64,000 nt of DNA from Owenia fusiformis (GCA_903813345.2 CAIIXF020000001.1:3718001-3782000), one strand, 5' to 3'; positions 1 through 30,753 are shown, counted from the stretch's first letter. Notes: generated by a model from the letters alone, not told the origin. Numbers and translations are program-made.

Positions 1-390
1 ACCAATATAAATATATTAAAATGTAATATATGAAATACTGAAGAAAAGATACGATTAAAATTATTTTCATGGAAAAGCACATAGGGCAATATTGACAAAA
101 TGCAAATGCTATTTTGGTAGGTTCTGGGCTAGCAATGGGTACATTTCAATTGTGACTGTAATGGATTACTATTGACTTTTATCAACATCACAGGGCAACA
201 TTTAAGCAACTTAAATACAAGGAAAATCAAAGATTTCCTCTCATTTCTAAAACAGGGAACAAAAGGATGAATTCAAGGAAAATAAATAATGGCCTGTGCC
301 AAAATATATAACATATGAGAAAGTTGTGGCACAGTAAAGGATATGTATAGGATATCATATGAATTTAAATGATTTTATCTTTATCTCCGA

Positions 391-449
391 GTTGATATCA
401 ATATCTTGCCAAGTTAGCATAGCGAATTAGCGCAGATATTGATATCAAT
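391..449. repeat. Short hairpin with GATATCAATATCT arms
   Basis: A 13-base arm at 394-406 (GATATCAATATCT) is repeated in perfect inverted form at 434-446, separated by 27 bases. The arms extend imperfectly by about three bases. It looks like a small foldback or MITE remnant; no function is implied. Confidence 0.6.
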
Positions 450-626
450 GAGTTGGATTAACACAATATCACGAAAATTCATAGGATGTTCTATTTTTCC
501 CATAGTTCACCTCTAAAACTAAACAAAGCATATCAAAACAACATCCATTCATTCATCCCCGTGATGTCATGAAATCATTATGTAACAAAACACATTATAT
601 TGGTGGTAGTTTTCAAATCCCTGCCA

Positions 627-675
627 AAAGGTGATATCTGTGAAATATTTTCCATATTCCACAGATATCACTTTT
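627..675. repeat. Short hairpin with GGTGATATCTGTG arms
   Basis: AAAAGGTGATATCTGTG (from 627) is answered by CACAGATATCACTTTTT (660-676 region) in inverted orientation with a short AT-rich loop. It is probably a degraded miniature inverted-repeat element. Confidence 0.6.
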
Positions 676-2307
676 TCCACGCATTTGCAAAATATCATAA
701 ATATGTTTTCATGTTACCTAACAGAGCGGAACAGAGTTCAACTATGGGATAGAGAATAAAAAATAGGTACATAATTGAATTACCACTCCAAAAATATTAA
801 ATATGAGGGTTTAAAGAAAGAATATTGAATATGAGATTCAAAAAGACAAGTGGCCTCATGTCTCACATTACCCAAACCCCAGATCCTCGATGTCATATAT
901 ACTTGTACACTGTATATCAATGTTATTTACTGGGAGGATTAAATATGGAGTGTATTAGCAATGGTCAATACGATATTTCCAGATGGATATTTTTTCCCTA
1001 GAAGCGGAACCCAAACTCAGTCATGACATAGAAGCTAACTTTTGCAATTAATAGAAACTTGTTTTTTATTATATTTTTGTGTTCTATATTTGAGATGAAA
1101 TAATATGAGGTTCATTTCTACAAGAGGATGGAACGAATGTGAAATTGTATATTGAACTATACTCCTTTTCTGAATAAACAGAACAACATTTTATCCAAGC
1201 CAATTAAGAAAACCAAGGCCAATGAGTGTAATTTATGCCCAGTTAAACTAACACAATAACAACTTTTTGTCTGGACTCACGTATTATGTAAGAATGAATT
1301 GTATTACTGTTTACTGCATTAAATGTCAATTATACTATCTGTATTTAATTTCAAATGCCTGTCTCACTTATTGAAGGTATACAAGAAATGTTATTTTGAA
1401 ACAAATTCAGCACAACCAAAACCATGTCCACATAATATGACAAATCCAAGATGGCTGCCACAATTTTAGATCCCTGCACATGTGAAGAAGTTAGAAATAC
1501 ACATGGTCCACAAGCTCCATCCCCAATAAAATGGGAAGTTTAAGGTTTTCACACATATCAACTCTATTCCTATATACTTTATATTTGTGGTAAGGCTTGT
1601 GATCTAGGTAAACTTAGCATGTTCATGTACCTCCTATCCTCTGAAGCTAAAAACAGAAATAGTGACTTCAATTGAGAAAAATGAATCTTATGGGCTCCAT
1701 ATACATTTTGAGTGGCTGTCCGGCTAAAGTTAGATACTACTGATAATCTGAGATTGAAAATTATGTCAAGTTTAGTCCTCAGCCTCTCATAACGGATAAC
1801 TTCGAGGTAATTGTGTTGTTAATGCAAAAACCTCTATTTCTTCATCACAAATCTACCATCTTTTGCATCTGTCAAAACCCTTCATTTCATGTTAATTTTC
1901 AGATTTTTGCTTGTGCCATCATTAAATATATATATTCAACTTGTTATTCGGAATATTTTAAGAACTTTTCATGAATTATTTTATTTTCACACTTTTGAAA
2001 AAATGACTAAGTCAGAGAATGGCCTCTTAATGGCATGTCCCCTTTGCTTGTTTGCGTGAAGTACTTCAGGGTGTTTGACTGAGTGGTCCGCAACTCGTAC
2101 AAAAAGGCTGTGGTGTGTACTTATATGTCTATGTATAAGTGCACATAAAAGAAAACAGGGCTCCTTCAAGGAGGGGTTTCTGGGTCTATCTTCCATGTTA
2201 ATTACGTAAATTACGACCGTATATAAACGGGACATACCCAAGAGGTATTGCTCACCTTCATTGGTGGTAAACAAACTACAATACAAATTATATTACATTA
2301 TTTTTAC

Positions 2308-5300
2308 CTGACTTTAGTTTTTTCATACGCTTTGCTTTCTTCCCCTCTATGATTTCCCATTTCCTATTCTGAATTTCCATCTTTCTATTTTCTAATTGAA
2401 GCTCTTTCTATAAAGTAAATTGATTGCAAAAATTAATTATATCACTGATACAGGACCTAGTATAGTTTAAGTAAATAAAATTATCATAAATAATATGCAG
2501 TAGTAATACAGTGAACAAGCCTTATTCTGACATTTCCTAATGAAAATACATGTTTAGTACAAATTCCACAGTGTTTCAATAATGTACTTTAATTCAAAAT
2601 GTAAAATTCCTTTCATGTACCTGTGCTTCATAACTTCTCTTCCTGGATTCATGGAATTTCTGCACATCTTCCTCAATAGGTGGCAGCATTGGTTTGTCAT
2701 CATTGAAAAGTATGGCGACACCTATCACAATAGAACTTAATTGATTAACATATACTGCATTAAAATATATTTGTCAAAGAATAAACATTTCTGTATCAAA
2801 GCCATATTGAAGTTGTAATAAAGAAAATTAAGCTAAAATTTGAAGCCTTGAAAACAGGCCTGTAGCCAGGGGCAGTGGCCAGAAATTCTTTCACAATCAT
2901 GCAGTTTTCACCATTCTGAGCACTTTTGCATGATTTTTAAGCTAAAACAGTCAATAAAGCTCCCCCTTGGCAAAAGCCTTCCCCCTTGATGAAACCGCTC
3001 CCTCTTGGTAAAAGCTGGCTACAGGCCTGGAACACAGATGCATTATGTATCATATGTACGATATATATGTAGAGAGTTAGCTTCACAGAAAAAGATCTGG
3101 GGCTAAATATTGGAAAACCAGTCTTTTTATAAAAAACTGAATCATTAATTAATTTCTCAGACTATTTAAAACAATAAATCATTTAATAATACATCAGACT
3201 ATTTAGAAAAGTGAACTGATGAGATAATAGTTCAGACTATTTTTGATTTAGCAATCACTATAGATGATGAGACAATTTATAAAAATGAATCATCATATAG
3301 TATATCAGATAACAGTGAATCATTACATAATAGATCAGGCAGATGGACAGAATCATGCTAAATGACAAACTGAGACTTAAGATAACAGAAACTATAAGAC
3401 ATGGAATTTCTGTATTCATAGTTGTGACCAAAAACTCAATATTACTATCTTGATCATAGTGATGTTTTCCAGGAGATATACAAATATTTTAGGCTAAGAC
3501 CAGACATCAGAATATATCATGTAAATACTGTGTGATTAATGATACCTTTTTCTACAAGTAGTGTTGTCTCCTCTGGTAGTAGCTGTAAAGGCAGGTGAAG
3601 CTGGTAGTTCTGTCTTGGGGCTTTAGGATGTGAACCTACTAGGTTACCTATGATGCGATACTCCTCCCTAATTGTGCATGCATCTGAAAAGCAAGATACA
3701 ATATACTGAGATAGATAATTTCATACCAACAGCATAACTATAGCCAGGGTGACTGTCAACAGTGAACACTTCTATTAGAGTAGCTCAAAATAATATTTTT
3801 TAAAAGTCATGCTCCAGGCATAAGCTTCCTTTTTGGGTAACTGATGTGTGATTTTGACAAATTGTTTTGTCATCTCTTACCTATCACAGCCCTTCAAGGC
3901 TTGAAGTTGCCCCGTAGGATAAAAAGTTAGTGGGTATCACCCATGTTTCATTTAATGTATCATTTTGGGTGCTTTATTTGAATTTCTTGTGATAACATTT
4001 ATTTTTGTCCATATATTATGGTGATGTTAAGATTACAAAATAAACTGCCATTTTTTCGCTTCAGCTTGAATAGCCAGTTTTGGTCTTATATCATCATGAT
4101 ATACCATGACATCTCATTTCTTCTCAGCCCTGAAACAGAAAGATGCTATGAGTATCAGAATGGTCTTATATGGGTATAAATCTTTTGATTTCTGATTATG
4201 AATGTATAGCCAGTTGTTATATCAGTAAATAATGACATTTTCAATGATGAAAAAGAGTGATTTACATCAGGGGATCCTAAGTATTTTGAGGTATGAGGTT
4301 TGAGTCAAATGCACTAAGTAAAGAGATCTCTTTACTTGGTGTATTTGACTCGATTTTTTTTATACATGTTCCTGGGCCACAGTAATTGGAAGTTCAATAC
4401 AATAAGTAATAAATATCAGGTTAGGAAAGGTAGAATTTCATTTCTACATGGATTTTGCGCATGCGTCCCACAATGTGATTGGTCATAAGGAGGAGCGCAG
4501 ATCATTTTACGAATTTTGCAGTGCTTACATTCGCATTATTATCTTGCCATACTAGCAAGATTGAAGTATGGAATATGTTTTCTAGATCCTTTAGGGTGTT
4601 ATCTTGGGCCTGTATGACTGCTAAATCTCAAAAATCATGATAAAATATGTATAATCATTTGAAAAACATCAATATTTTTGACAAAGGATTCCACACTTGT
4701 AGTTTTAAATGATAATAGGAAGAAGGAAATTCTGTTCACTGTGTCCAGTCACTGTGTCCCTATAGTAACATAAATGTTGCGCTCGACATATAGCATACTA
4801 TTGTAATGACCTGAGGGCGCCCCAGGGGAATGACTAACTAACAAGCATAGTGTAACAAGCCAGATAAAGAAATTGAAAGAAAGTGTGCTAAATTCAATGC
4901 CCCATGTGGGAATCGAACCTAGGACCCTTTGATCCAAAGACTGATGCTCTACCGACTGAGCTATAAAGGCTTAAGCCACTACAGAGGTACAGCTGGACTG
5001 TAGTAGCAACTTGCTATCAAGGGTCGTTACACTTTATCTAGTAGAGGTGTAACTCGCCAGAAAAATCCAACTCGAGTTCAACTTGCCAAATATTTCCAAA
5101 GCTCGAGTTAATTAATTTTGTTTAGTACATATTGTTAACCCGGGTACACAAAATTACTGTAACTTCTAGCGGCAAGTTTCTCTGGTTAAAGGAATATTCC
5201 TTGCCAAACCATCTCTCTCCTCATATGGCAGCTATAACCATATATATGCTTGCCATGTTTAGCAAAACACGCAAAAATGTTTTGATATGGTCAAATTTGA

Positions 5301-6784
5301 TCACTTAGAAATGTGATGCTCAATTCCAGTAAGCTGCCATCTTTAAAAGTTTCACACAGGAAGTGATGTCATCAACTCTCAACTTTGCATATAGCATTAG
5401 GTGAGGAGCTATTAAGAATTACAAAACCAGCTAAATATTCTTTTTCAACTTTGTATCTTATTTAATCCTTCTGAAAATCTCGTCTTTTATTCTAAGTTGA
5501 CAAGCCCTAAAAATATTTTTGCACAGAAAGTAATGATCACTTGTCTAGAAGTGATTTTGTGCTACTTTCCTATACTGTTATGGGCAAGGTTATAGTAGTT
5601 GAGAGTTGATGACATCACTTCCTGCAAGAAATCTTAAAAGATGGCAGCTCACTGGAAATAAGCACTCGATTTTTAAATGATCAATATTGACCATATTAAA
5701 ACATTTTCCCATGTTTTGCTAAATATGGAATCTATATATATGATTATAGCTACCATATCAAGAGAGAAAGGGTCTGGCAAGGAATATTCCTTTAAGTCGC
5801 TTCTAAAAGCTGTTTTACACGTTGGGGCCATAAGAAAGTGTGGTATTCATTGCAGTTATCTCATATTTCAATCAAAAACGATCTGGTATAGACGTTGCCG
5901 CATACGGTAAGGACTAGAGATCGCTAAAATGAACCAAGAATCTAAACAAACAATATTTTGGAAAACCTGGAAGGGCCCCTCAAATAATGAATGGTTTTCC
6001 CGGATTATCTTCATTATTTCTACTAAAGACTGCTGGATATCGATCTAAAGTTATGACTTATGATCTTAATTTAATGATAGATCATCTTTTTTATGTAAAA
6101 GTCATGTAAACGACGTGAGAATAAGGGGACCATTTTTATTCAATTTTAGTGACTACTCTTTTATCGCCCGCTTGAGTTCCTTCGATAGTAATTTTTCTGA
6201 ATTCTTGGTGTAACTTGTCATTCCTCGATATTTGTTGAACTTTGTGAAGCTTTGAGAGTGTTTTCCACGTGACGGGTGCTAAATATGGCGATCATTGGTA
6301 TATTTATTCTCTAGTGGTAGTGTTGCACGATCTCTGGGACCCGAATTCATTTTACATGCAAGAGAGTTTAACTCGAGTTATAACTAGCTCACGAGTTGAA
6401 ATAGATTGCGAGTTTCTAGAGGACAACTCGAGGTAATGTATAGGCAGATCTGACGAGCTGTACTCTAGTTACAGACTAGGGAGTTACACCTCTAATATCT
6501 AGTAATTATGTGCATGTGGTTATATCAAAATATAATTTCCCTATTTTTCAACTTCAACGTCACTGTAAGCATGCAGTTATGATTGGGGCAAGCCGAAATC
6601 ATGATCTTTACCTTGATGTTATTACCCGGGTGTTATTATGATTTTGGCTTGCCTTGATTTTGACTGTTGTCGAGTGGGCGATAATATATGTAAAATTAAG
6701 TATTCCATCAAATTATGACACATGAGACTTACCTTTGGAATTCCAAATATATGCCTTCTTGTTCTTTATATGTATTTCTATCAT
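2308..6784 (-). CDS. TSEN34: tRNA-splicing endonuclease subunit Sen34, N-terminal part (5' exons only)
   Basis: Four minus-strand exons: 6784-6733 (ATG at 6784), 3683-3546, 2721-2621 and 2407-2308, all with GT-AG borders and compatible phases, giving 130 residues in one open frame. The product starts MIEIHIKNKKAYIW. About residues 20-65 contain IIGNLVGSHPKAPRQN and LHLPLQLLPEETTLLVEKG, which match the signature of the metazoan TSEN34 N-terminal domain (a GALVGxxPRxPRQN / LPLxLxPEEAxLLxE pattern). A lysine/arginine/glutamate-rich helical linker follows (KELQLENRKMEIQNRKWEI). In the family, Sen34 is one of two catalytic subunits of the nuclear TSEN complex and cuts the 3' splice site of intron-containing pre-tRNAs. 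The catalytic C-terminal domain is not in the window, so the gene continues past the left edge. Intron 1 (3684-6732) is full of transposons. Confidence 0.85.
2855..3029. mobile_element. 175-bp MITE with 15-bp inverted ends, in TSEN34 intron 2
   Basis: CAGGCCTGTAGCCAG at 2855-2869 is exactly inverted at 3015-3029. The body contains an internal repeat of a CCCCCTTGGYAAAAGC-like motif. No target-site duplication is certain. The size and perfect termini are typical of a non-autonomous DNA transposon. Confidence 0.7.
4302..4351. repeat. 50-bp palindrome
   Basis: Two 25-base arms meet at an AGATCT centre and differ at only two positions. Such a palindrome would extrude a hairpin and may be a foldback remnant. 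Confidence 0.75.
4899..4970 (-). repeat. tRNA-like sequence (degenerate; SINE head or tRNA pseudogene)
   Basis: Read on the minus strand it has intact Pol III boxes: TAGCTCAGTCGGTAGAGCA (A box, D arm) and GGTTCGATTCC (B box, T arm), at normal tRNA spacing. The anticodon-loop position reads TTG, but the anticodon stem does not pair (TCAGT against TCAAA) and the acceptor stem pairs only partly. A functional tRNA is therefore unlikely. A tRNA-derived SINE head is the best reading, its body probably being the sequence down to about 4780. Confidence 0.6.
5042..6494. mobile_element. hAT-like non-autonomous transposon with nested inverted repeat
   Basis: Terminal inverted repeats begin TAGAGGTGTAACTC at both ends (5042 forward; 6494 reverse), fitting the hAT terminal pattern YARNG. 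Flanking 8-bp sequences ttatctag (5034-5041) and atatctag (6495-6502) match at seven of eight bases, the length expected of a hAT target-site duplication. Subterminal sequence is rich in ACTCGAGTT motifs. No transposase is readable. A long inverted repeat (about 5165-5805) sits inside and may be a second element. Confidence 0.8.
5165..5805. repeat. Long inverted repeat (arms about 215-235 bp) inside the hAT-like element
   Basis: The left arm (about 5165-5400) and right arm (about 5590-5805) are inverted copies. Landmarks are GGAATATTCC at 5191 and 5781, AGTGATGTCATCAACTCTCAA at the inner end of the left arm answered by its complement near 5597, and the GCAGCT/AGCTGCC motifs. The spacer is about 190 bp. 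Confidence 0.75.
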
Positions 6785-7706
6785 ATTGGTGGCTACTGAA
6801 GCAGTAACATCCCAGTAATATTGTGTCGTGTGCTATTTGATGACCGACACATTCGCTTTTGGTACTGTCTCGGAGCAGTTCGTTCAGTGCTATCGTGCCT
6901 CAATATGAATAATAGTGGACAATCTGCGCAAGGTTCGCTTTTTTCTAGTTCCCGTTTAGGAGCATGCGCTACAATGAATCAACTTCCTATGAATTTTATC
7001 GACCAATCAGCAATGATGCTGTACTCAGAGTAATGAAAATACAGACCAATCAAATTTAAGAAGCGCTAAAATTGTGCGCATAGAATCAAACAAAAACAAC
7101 GAGCCAGCTGCAGCATGCCCTTAGCAAGTCGGTTAAAAAGTTTATAACATTTAAAATGGATTAAAAGTAGAAGAACGGATGCAGTTCATGAAAACTAATG
7201 GTACGTATAGAAATATCAGGTCTTTGAATAAGTGCTTCAAAATTATTGAGATCGTATGCTCAGAGGTAGTACACTTTTTTCATGATTCTATTTTGATTTT
7301 TGAATATTTTTTTCCTGGTCAGCTTCTCATCTCTGCTCTGTTTTTTGAATATTTTTTCCTGGTTAGACTTTTAACTAAATTCTGTATCTCCGTAATCACT
7401 AACAAAGGTTATTCAAACATTCCTACATTATAAGAGTAAAAAATAAAGTAATTTCGTCCTCCAGGACTGAATGCTCCAAATATGAAGATTCTTGCATTGT
7501 TTTGAGGGGGCTTTTGATCAGTTTAGTGAATTGACCTTTGCGATCACAATTCAGGTATTTTGTTTATGGATACTGTTGTCATGTATTTCGTCTTATTGGT
7601 GTGACATCATATAGAAACGATATCAGACATGATGGAGTGACGAAATGGCGGACACGTGGCAATTTTGAGCTAAAAATGTTATTGTTTCTTTTTTGAAATG
7701 TAAAGG

Positions 7707-9196
7707 CTAGAGTGCCGACAATTGTCGGTACTCTAGACTTTGATGTAGTGGCACGCTAGAGGACCGACAAATAAATTGTCGGTACGGGAGATATGCTGTG
7801 TTTACACGCTAGAGGACCGACAAATATTGATTTTCGAATTTTCTGGCGCATGCGCAATGCGCGGGGGGATATTTCAGATATCATACGGATATTTTGGGAA
7901 CAAGTGCAAAACCCGGGGAGGGCATTAGCCCCGGTTACCCGGGGATTACCAAACCCAGTCAAAAAATGGTACCCCGGGAACAGGGAATGGTAGTAAACGT
8001 TGAAAACCCAATAAAAAGGAAGGGGCGTTTGCTACCCATTAGATAGAAGAAAATAGCTAGAATGTTTTTTAGAGCTTATCGTATGGTATGAGGTTCCATA
8101 TCCATCCGCCAAAAGGTATGACCCCTATATAGTCCATTTAAAAACCTGTGGTATCGTTCTAAATAACCCATAGTTGGCTTCTAGGGTACCTAGTATGCCA
8201 CTATTTGGTATCAAAATAAAGAGGAGTTCAACTTTTATTTGAATTACGAAAATAGCGATGTAGGTCAAAATAGCTCTGAATGTGAGCATGTTTACTACGC
8301 GTTTGCCTGTCATATCAGAATTGAGGAAGTGGTAGCAAACGCGAGTTACAATAAACGGACGCTGATATCTCAAAAAGTAACCTGACTCACTATAATTTGA
8401 TGTAGGTCAATCGAACCCCTATATGGACAGGTGCATTTTGATATATAACACTATGGGGGTAAGCGTTTCATAGTTGGTCACGAACGCCATATGTGCAAAG
8501 TATTGTTATGAATTTTCGAATTTGGTGTTGGATTACGGTACTCATACCTTATAGCACAATTTTTGATGGAAGTTGCATTTGGCTCCCTTAGTTAATAATG
8601 GCCACGATTCCATCTCGCATGAGAGAGCTACCAAACGCAAAGTAAACAGTGATATATTCCAAATGAGATATTTCTCCTGTGCTATGGTGTAGTAAGGGTA
8701 GAGGTCGACGGGGGCGAAAGCATCCCCTCCTAATTGTATATATCGACCCATTTATAGATAGAACAAGAAAAGAGCTTTAAAATGTTTTTTAATTGAAGCT
8801 TGTAGGACAATTTTGATGGAAGTTGAATCAATTTTTGTCGAAATAAATTATAGCTCACTACAAGTTAATGCCTGTACGATTCCATACTACAAAAGAAGCA
8901 CTACCCCCCCCTCAAAAGAAAAAAGTAGGTCCTGCCGGGATTCGAACTCGGGACCGAGTGTGTTTGAATCGTGCTCGCTAACCACTAGACTACCAGTGAT
9001 GAGGTTATTTCTAAAATAAAAGTAGTGAATTTATTTATGAAATTGTCGGCTCTCTAGCAAAAACACGTAGCAGCCACTTGCGTACCGACAATTGTCGGTT
9101 CTCTATCTGACACTACTAGGTGACGATAGAGTGCCGACAATTGTCGGTACCCCAGCAAATACCCCTGGACAGTCTCCAGTACCGACAATTGTTGGT
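7707..9196. mobile_element. Element with iterated ACCGACAATTGTCGGT palindromes at both ends
   Basis: Near the left end (7707-7823) and the right end (9041-9196), the half-unit CTAGAGKACCGACAA or its complement recurs in inverted pairs: a 30-bp palindrome at 7707-7736, further copies at about 7755-7785 and 7808-7823, then 9041-9050, 9084-9099, 9131-9150 and 9181-9196. The roughly 1.2 kb between the two clusters has none. This fits a transposon with multi-copy palindromic termini, but target duplications were not found. Confidence 0.6.
8925..9001 (-). repeat. tRNA-like sequence (Glu/Asp-type boxes, degenerate)
   Basis: On the minus strand it shows TGGTAGTCTAGTGGTTAG (A box, resembling tRNA-Glu or tRNA-Asp) and GAGTTCGAATCCCGG (B box). 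The acceptor stem and anticodon stem are badly mispaired. It is therefore a tRNA-derived SINE head or pseudogene, and it lies inside the ACCGACAA-flanked element. Confidence 0.55.
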
Positions 9197-9711
9197 CCTG
9201 GAGCCACTCCGTTTTTGAAAACCAGGGGTCAGATATTTACCAGCTATGCCTATTTGACATGATCTTGATAGTTTCTTTGTGTGAAGTTTCGGTGATATCC
9301 ATACCGTAAACATTGATGCCTATAAATGCCCCCTGTTTTTTCAAAATCGGGGGGCGCTTAACCGCTATTTATATCATGTCAGTAAGATCTTAGACTTGGC
9401 ATGTGCTTAGAATGAATGTTGATCTAGTCAAATCGAACATTTTTGTGAAAAATAAATCAATAAAGTACGGAATACAGAAGATAATCTCTCAAAATCAAAA
9501 ATCTATAGCAATGTGGCCTGATTGTGACGTCATTACAAGATAGAATTCATCCAGTGATCGCAAATCATTGATTGTGATGTCAGCCAGAGGAACAGAGATT
9601 TGTGAGATATTTTGTGTATTCAATCCCAGAGCAGGCAAAAAGTACATTTGCCACCGCACCCAATTTTACCTCATCAGGAGGAGGCAGTGTCATCCATACA
9701 GTACTGTCAAC

Positions 9712-10030
9712 CCCCAAAGATTTTCTCGCGGGACAGATTTTTTAGACCCAGTGCCAAAAATTCGCGGGATTTTGTGGGATATCCACCCAAATTCACGTGA
9801 TTTTGTGGGACATTTAGGGATTTGCGTGATTGCACTACTTGGCCAAATTTTGACCAAATTCGCGGGACTATTCGAGGGATAAACACGCTAATTGCGGGAG
9901 AGTTCACAGGGTAACCACCAAAGACTTCATAGAAGGACAGATTTTTTAGAGAGACTGCCCAAAATTCGCGGGACATCCACCTAAATTTGCGGGATGTCCC
10001 GGGACAATCAAGGGACATTTGCGTGATTGG
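9712..10030. repeat. Two-copy tandem duplication rich in TTCGCGGGA motifs
   Basis: A block starting AAAGATTTTCTCGCGGGACA (9716) is repeated about 205 bp later as AAAGACTTCATAGAAGGACA. Both copies go on through GACAGATTTTTTAGA and AAATTCGCGGGA to GCGTGATTG. The motif TTCGCGGGA recurs within each copy. The overlapping antisense ORF at 9707-10018 follows from this repeat and is not treated as a gene. Confidence 0.6.
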
Positions 10031-12248
10031 GACTTAATGTAAAAGTACTCAAATCAAACTCTCAGATACTGATTAATCAAATATAATGCACTTAACTTCA
10101 ACTTCAATAACTTCAATTAAACTTCGTTAACTTCAATAAACGTCAACACGATTTCACACAATACGCATAGGAATATTATTACATATTTTCTTACTTAGGT
10201 CCAAAGCCTTCTCTATATTCCGGCTTTAAGTGATTGTTACAGATTACATAATCCAATATTTGTATATCATGGTGACACACGCACAATTGTTACAGTATAA
10301 TTATATGAAACATTTCTTTATGCATACATTTGCACAATATCAGCTCACGTTTTTGACTTAATCGATTGTTATATATATTTTAATTTAGCTAAGTGGAGTT
10401 TCATTTAAAAATGGCCTCCATTTTTCTTCGAGTGAGCTGTATAAATGGCAGATCCTTGAGTTTGAGGTTCTTTCCAGAAAGAAATTTTGAAATATCTTGA
10501 TCCAGACAAGCAATGCTTCAGCTTAAATATGATTGATACTCTTATAAATATTTATATATATATGTAGCTTTTCAATTTCACCTGTATTCATGTTCGAAAT
10601 ATAGGCAAAAGATTTGTTACATTATTTTTCATGAGCATTAAAACCATCAAAATTAACTTTGAAGGAGATCGTTAGCTGTTGGGGGATGAAAATAACAGAA
10701 ATGCAAGAAAACATGAATAATTCGAAGAGATAATGTCATGAGGATTATTTGTTATTTCACAAACACCCTAGATATATTTAAGTGTGCAATTGGTCTTATT
10801 CAATTCTTATATTTAAGATGGAGTAAACAACATTTAGTTTTGCAATATTTTATAATATTTATTAAATGAAAGTATTGAGTGTCATGATTTGACTTTTATT
10901 GCTCATCAAAATTATGGATGCAGATGTTTCCTACAAACCTTTTTTTGTTGATAATTAGAAAAAAATATTTTGAAATATACCATATTTTGGATTAGAACCA
11001 TATACAAAGTAAGGTAATAAAGATATAGCTTGCCAATAAGTTCATTTAGGTAAATTTGCATTGATTAAAAATAGAAACAAGAAGGTTCACGAAACCAAAA
11101 CCTGATCCCAAACACATGTTAATAACTCAACATGGGTTTATTATGGTCACTGGTTATGGTCTCAAGCTTTTTTGTGAACTGTGTTTAGCAATTGGTTTAT
11201 GGCGTTCAACATCTGTAACAATTGGTAGGTGGTGACATTTTGCATGTTAATGCATGTTATCATATTTGGCACAATAATATCACATTCAATGCTCTTTTGT
11301 TCTTCCAATGGTTTATTTGGTCACGATTTTATGGCCATTATATAAAACATGCTGTAAAATACTAGCATTGTGAACTTGAACTTAGGGGGCATAGCCATAG
11401 CTGTTCAATATATGAGCACAGACATCTTTGTTTAGTGGTTGTCATCTTCCTTCTTATCTCTTGTTCAATGTTTCAAGGGTTGTTAATGTAGATATAAGCT
11501 CCAAAGATAAAAATCTGGTGGGATTTTGCATGTTTTGGCTCCAAGGTTTCGGCATTTGGAGCATGATTTGTAGATAGTTATACAATTGTGACCATTGGAG
11601 ACCAATGGAACTTTAAGGAAAGAACATTAAACAATTTTTAATTATGCCACATATGATTTGAAATCCATGCTGAATGAATGAGCTAGTAACATGCATTTGT
11701 TTGCTAATATTTTTTGAGTAAAACTTCTGAAATATTACCAAAATTCAATATGAATAGTGATGATTTATTTACAAATATAATTCAAGTGATAATGTTGTCA
11801 TACAACATATTTTATAGTTTGTATACCTCATTTAACAATTTTTTAGAATAGTCAACATATTCTGTGTAGGGCACTTTAGAATATTTGTCTCGTTTCCAAT
11901 ATGCATGTGAAATCTTGTACATGTGTATTTCTCTGTAGATATTGACGTAGTTGTGACTAATGGAGTCATGTTGTGATACACTATGTCAGTAAAAGTGATA
12001 AATACCATCTCAATTATATTACAAAATTCTCATCTTGGCAATCCAGGAGAAAATGAATGAACCCCTGCATAATATAGAAATACTTTTTAAATGCTAGTAT
12101 TTTCTCAAATTCACAAAATTTGAAAGATATTTTTCATCCATATCTCTGAAATTGCCCAGATGAGACGAGGCAAGAATTCACAAAATTGCTTGAGATAACA
12201 GTGTTTGAAACTTTTCTTATACTAATGTACTTTCAGGTATAACAAAAG

Positions 12249-30753
<18,505 letters not shown>

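Larger units (their letters stand above)
1..2307. other. Non-coding stretch, probably TSEN34 intron
   Basis: No exon could be supported on either strand. It lies downstream of the last visible TSEN34 exon (minus strand), which ends in a splice donor, so it is most likely intron. The C-terminal nuclease domain of TSEN34 was looked for here and not seen; it probably lies beyond the left edge. Two short hairpins are present (391-449 and 627-675). Confidence 0.6.
3684..6732 (-). other. TSEN34 intron 1, transposon-rich
   Basis: A 3.05-kb intron between coding exons 1 and 2. It carries a 50-bp near-perfect palindrome (4302-4351), a tRNA-like sequence (4899-4970) and a 1.45-kb hAT-like element (5042-6494) with an internal long inverted repeat. 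No independent coding region was recognised. Confidence 0.75.
6785..12236. other. Intergenic stretch between TSEN34 and the PI3K gene
   Basis: No protein gene was recognised; the short ORFs here (for example 6821-7033 and 9707-10018) lack homology signals and lie in repeats. Contents are an element with ACCGACAA termini (7707-9196), a tRNA-like sequence (8925-9001), a G-rich tandem duplication (9712-10030) and diffuse copies of the mariner-like MITE interior (about 11285-11640). A 5' non-coding exon of the PI3K gene must lie somewhere in or before this stretch. Confidence 0.6.

Noticed and set aside
1987-2286. 99-codon minus ORF just after the last visible TSEN34 exon
   Set aside because: No TSEN34 similarity, and it lies directly after a proper splice donor, so it reads as chance open intron.
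4899-4970. Functional tRNA gene (Gln-TTG by position)
   Set aside because: The anticodon stem does not pair and the acceptor stem is partial, despite intact promoter boxes.
6821-7033. Plus-strand ORF opposite the TSEN34 5' end
   Set aside because: No homology signal or splice support; probably antisense to the TSEN34 5' UTR or promoter.
8925-9001. Functional tRNA gene (Glu/Asp-like)
   Set aside because: The acceptor and anticodon stems are mispaired.
9568-10018. Overlapping ORFs on both strands of the TTCGCGGGA repeat
   Set aside because: Low-complexity repeat translation with no known domain.
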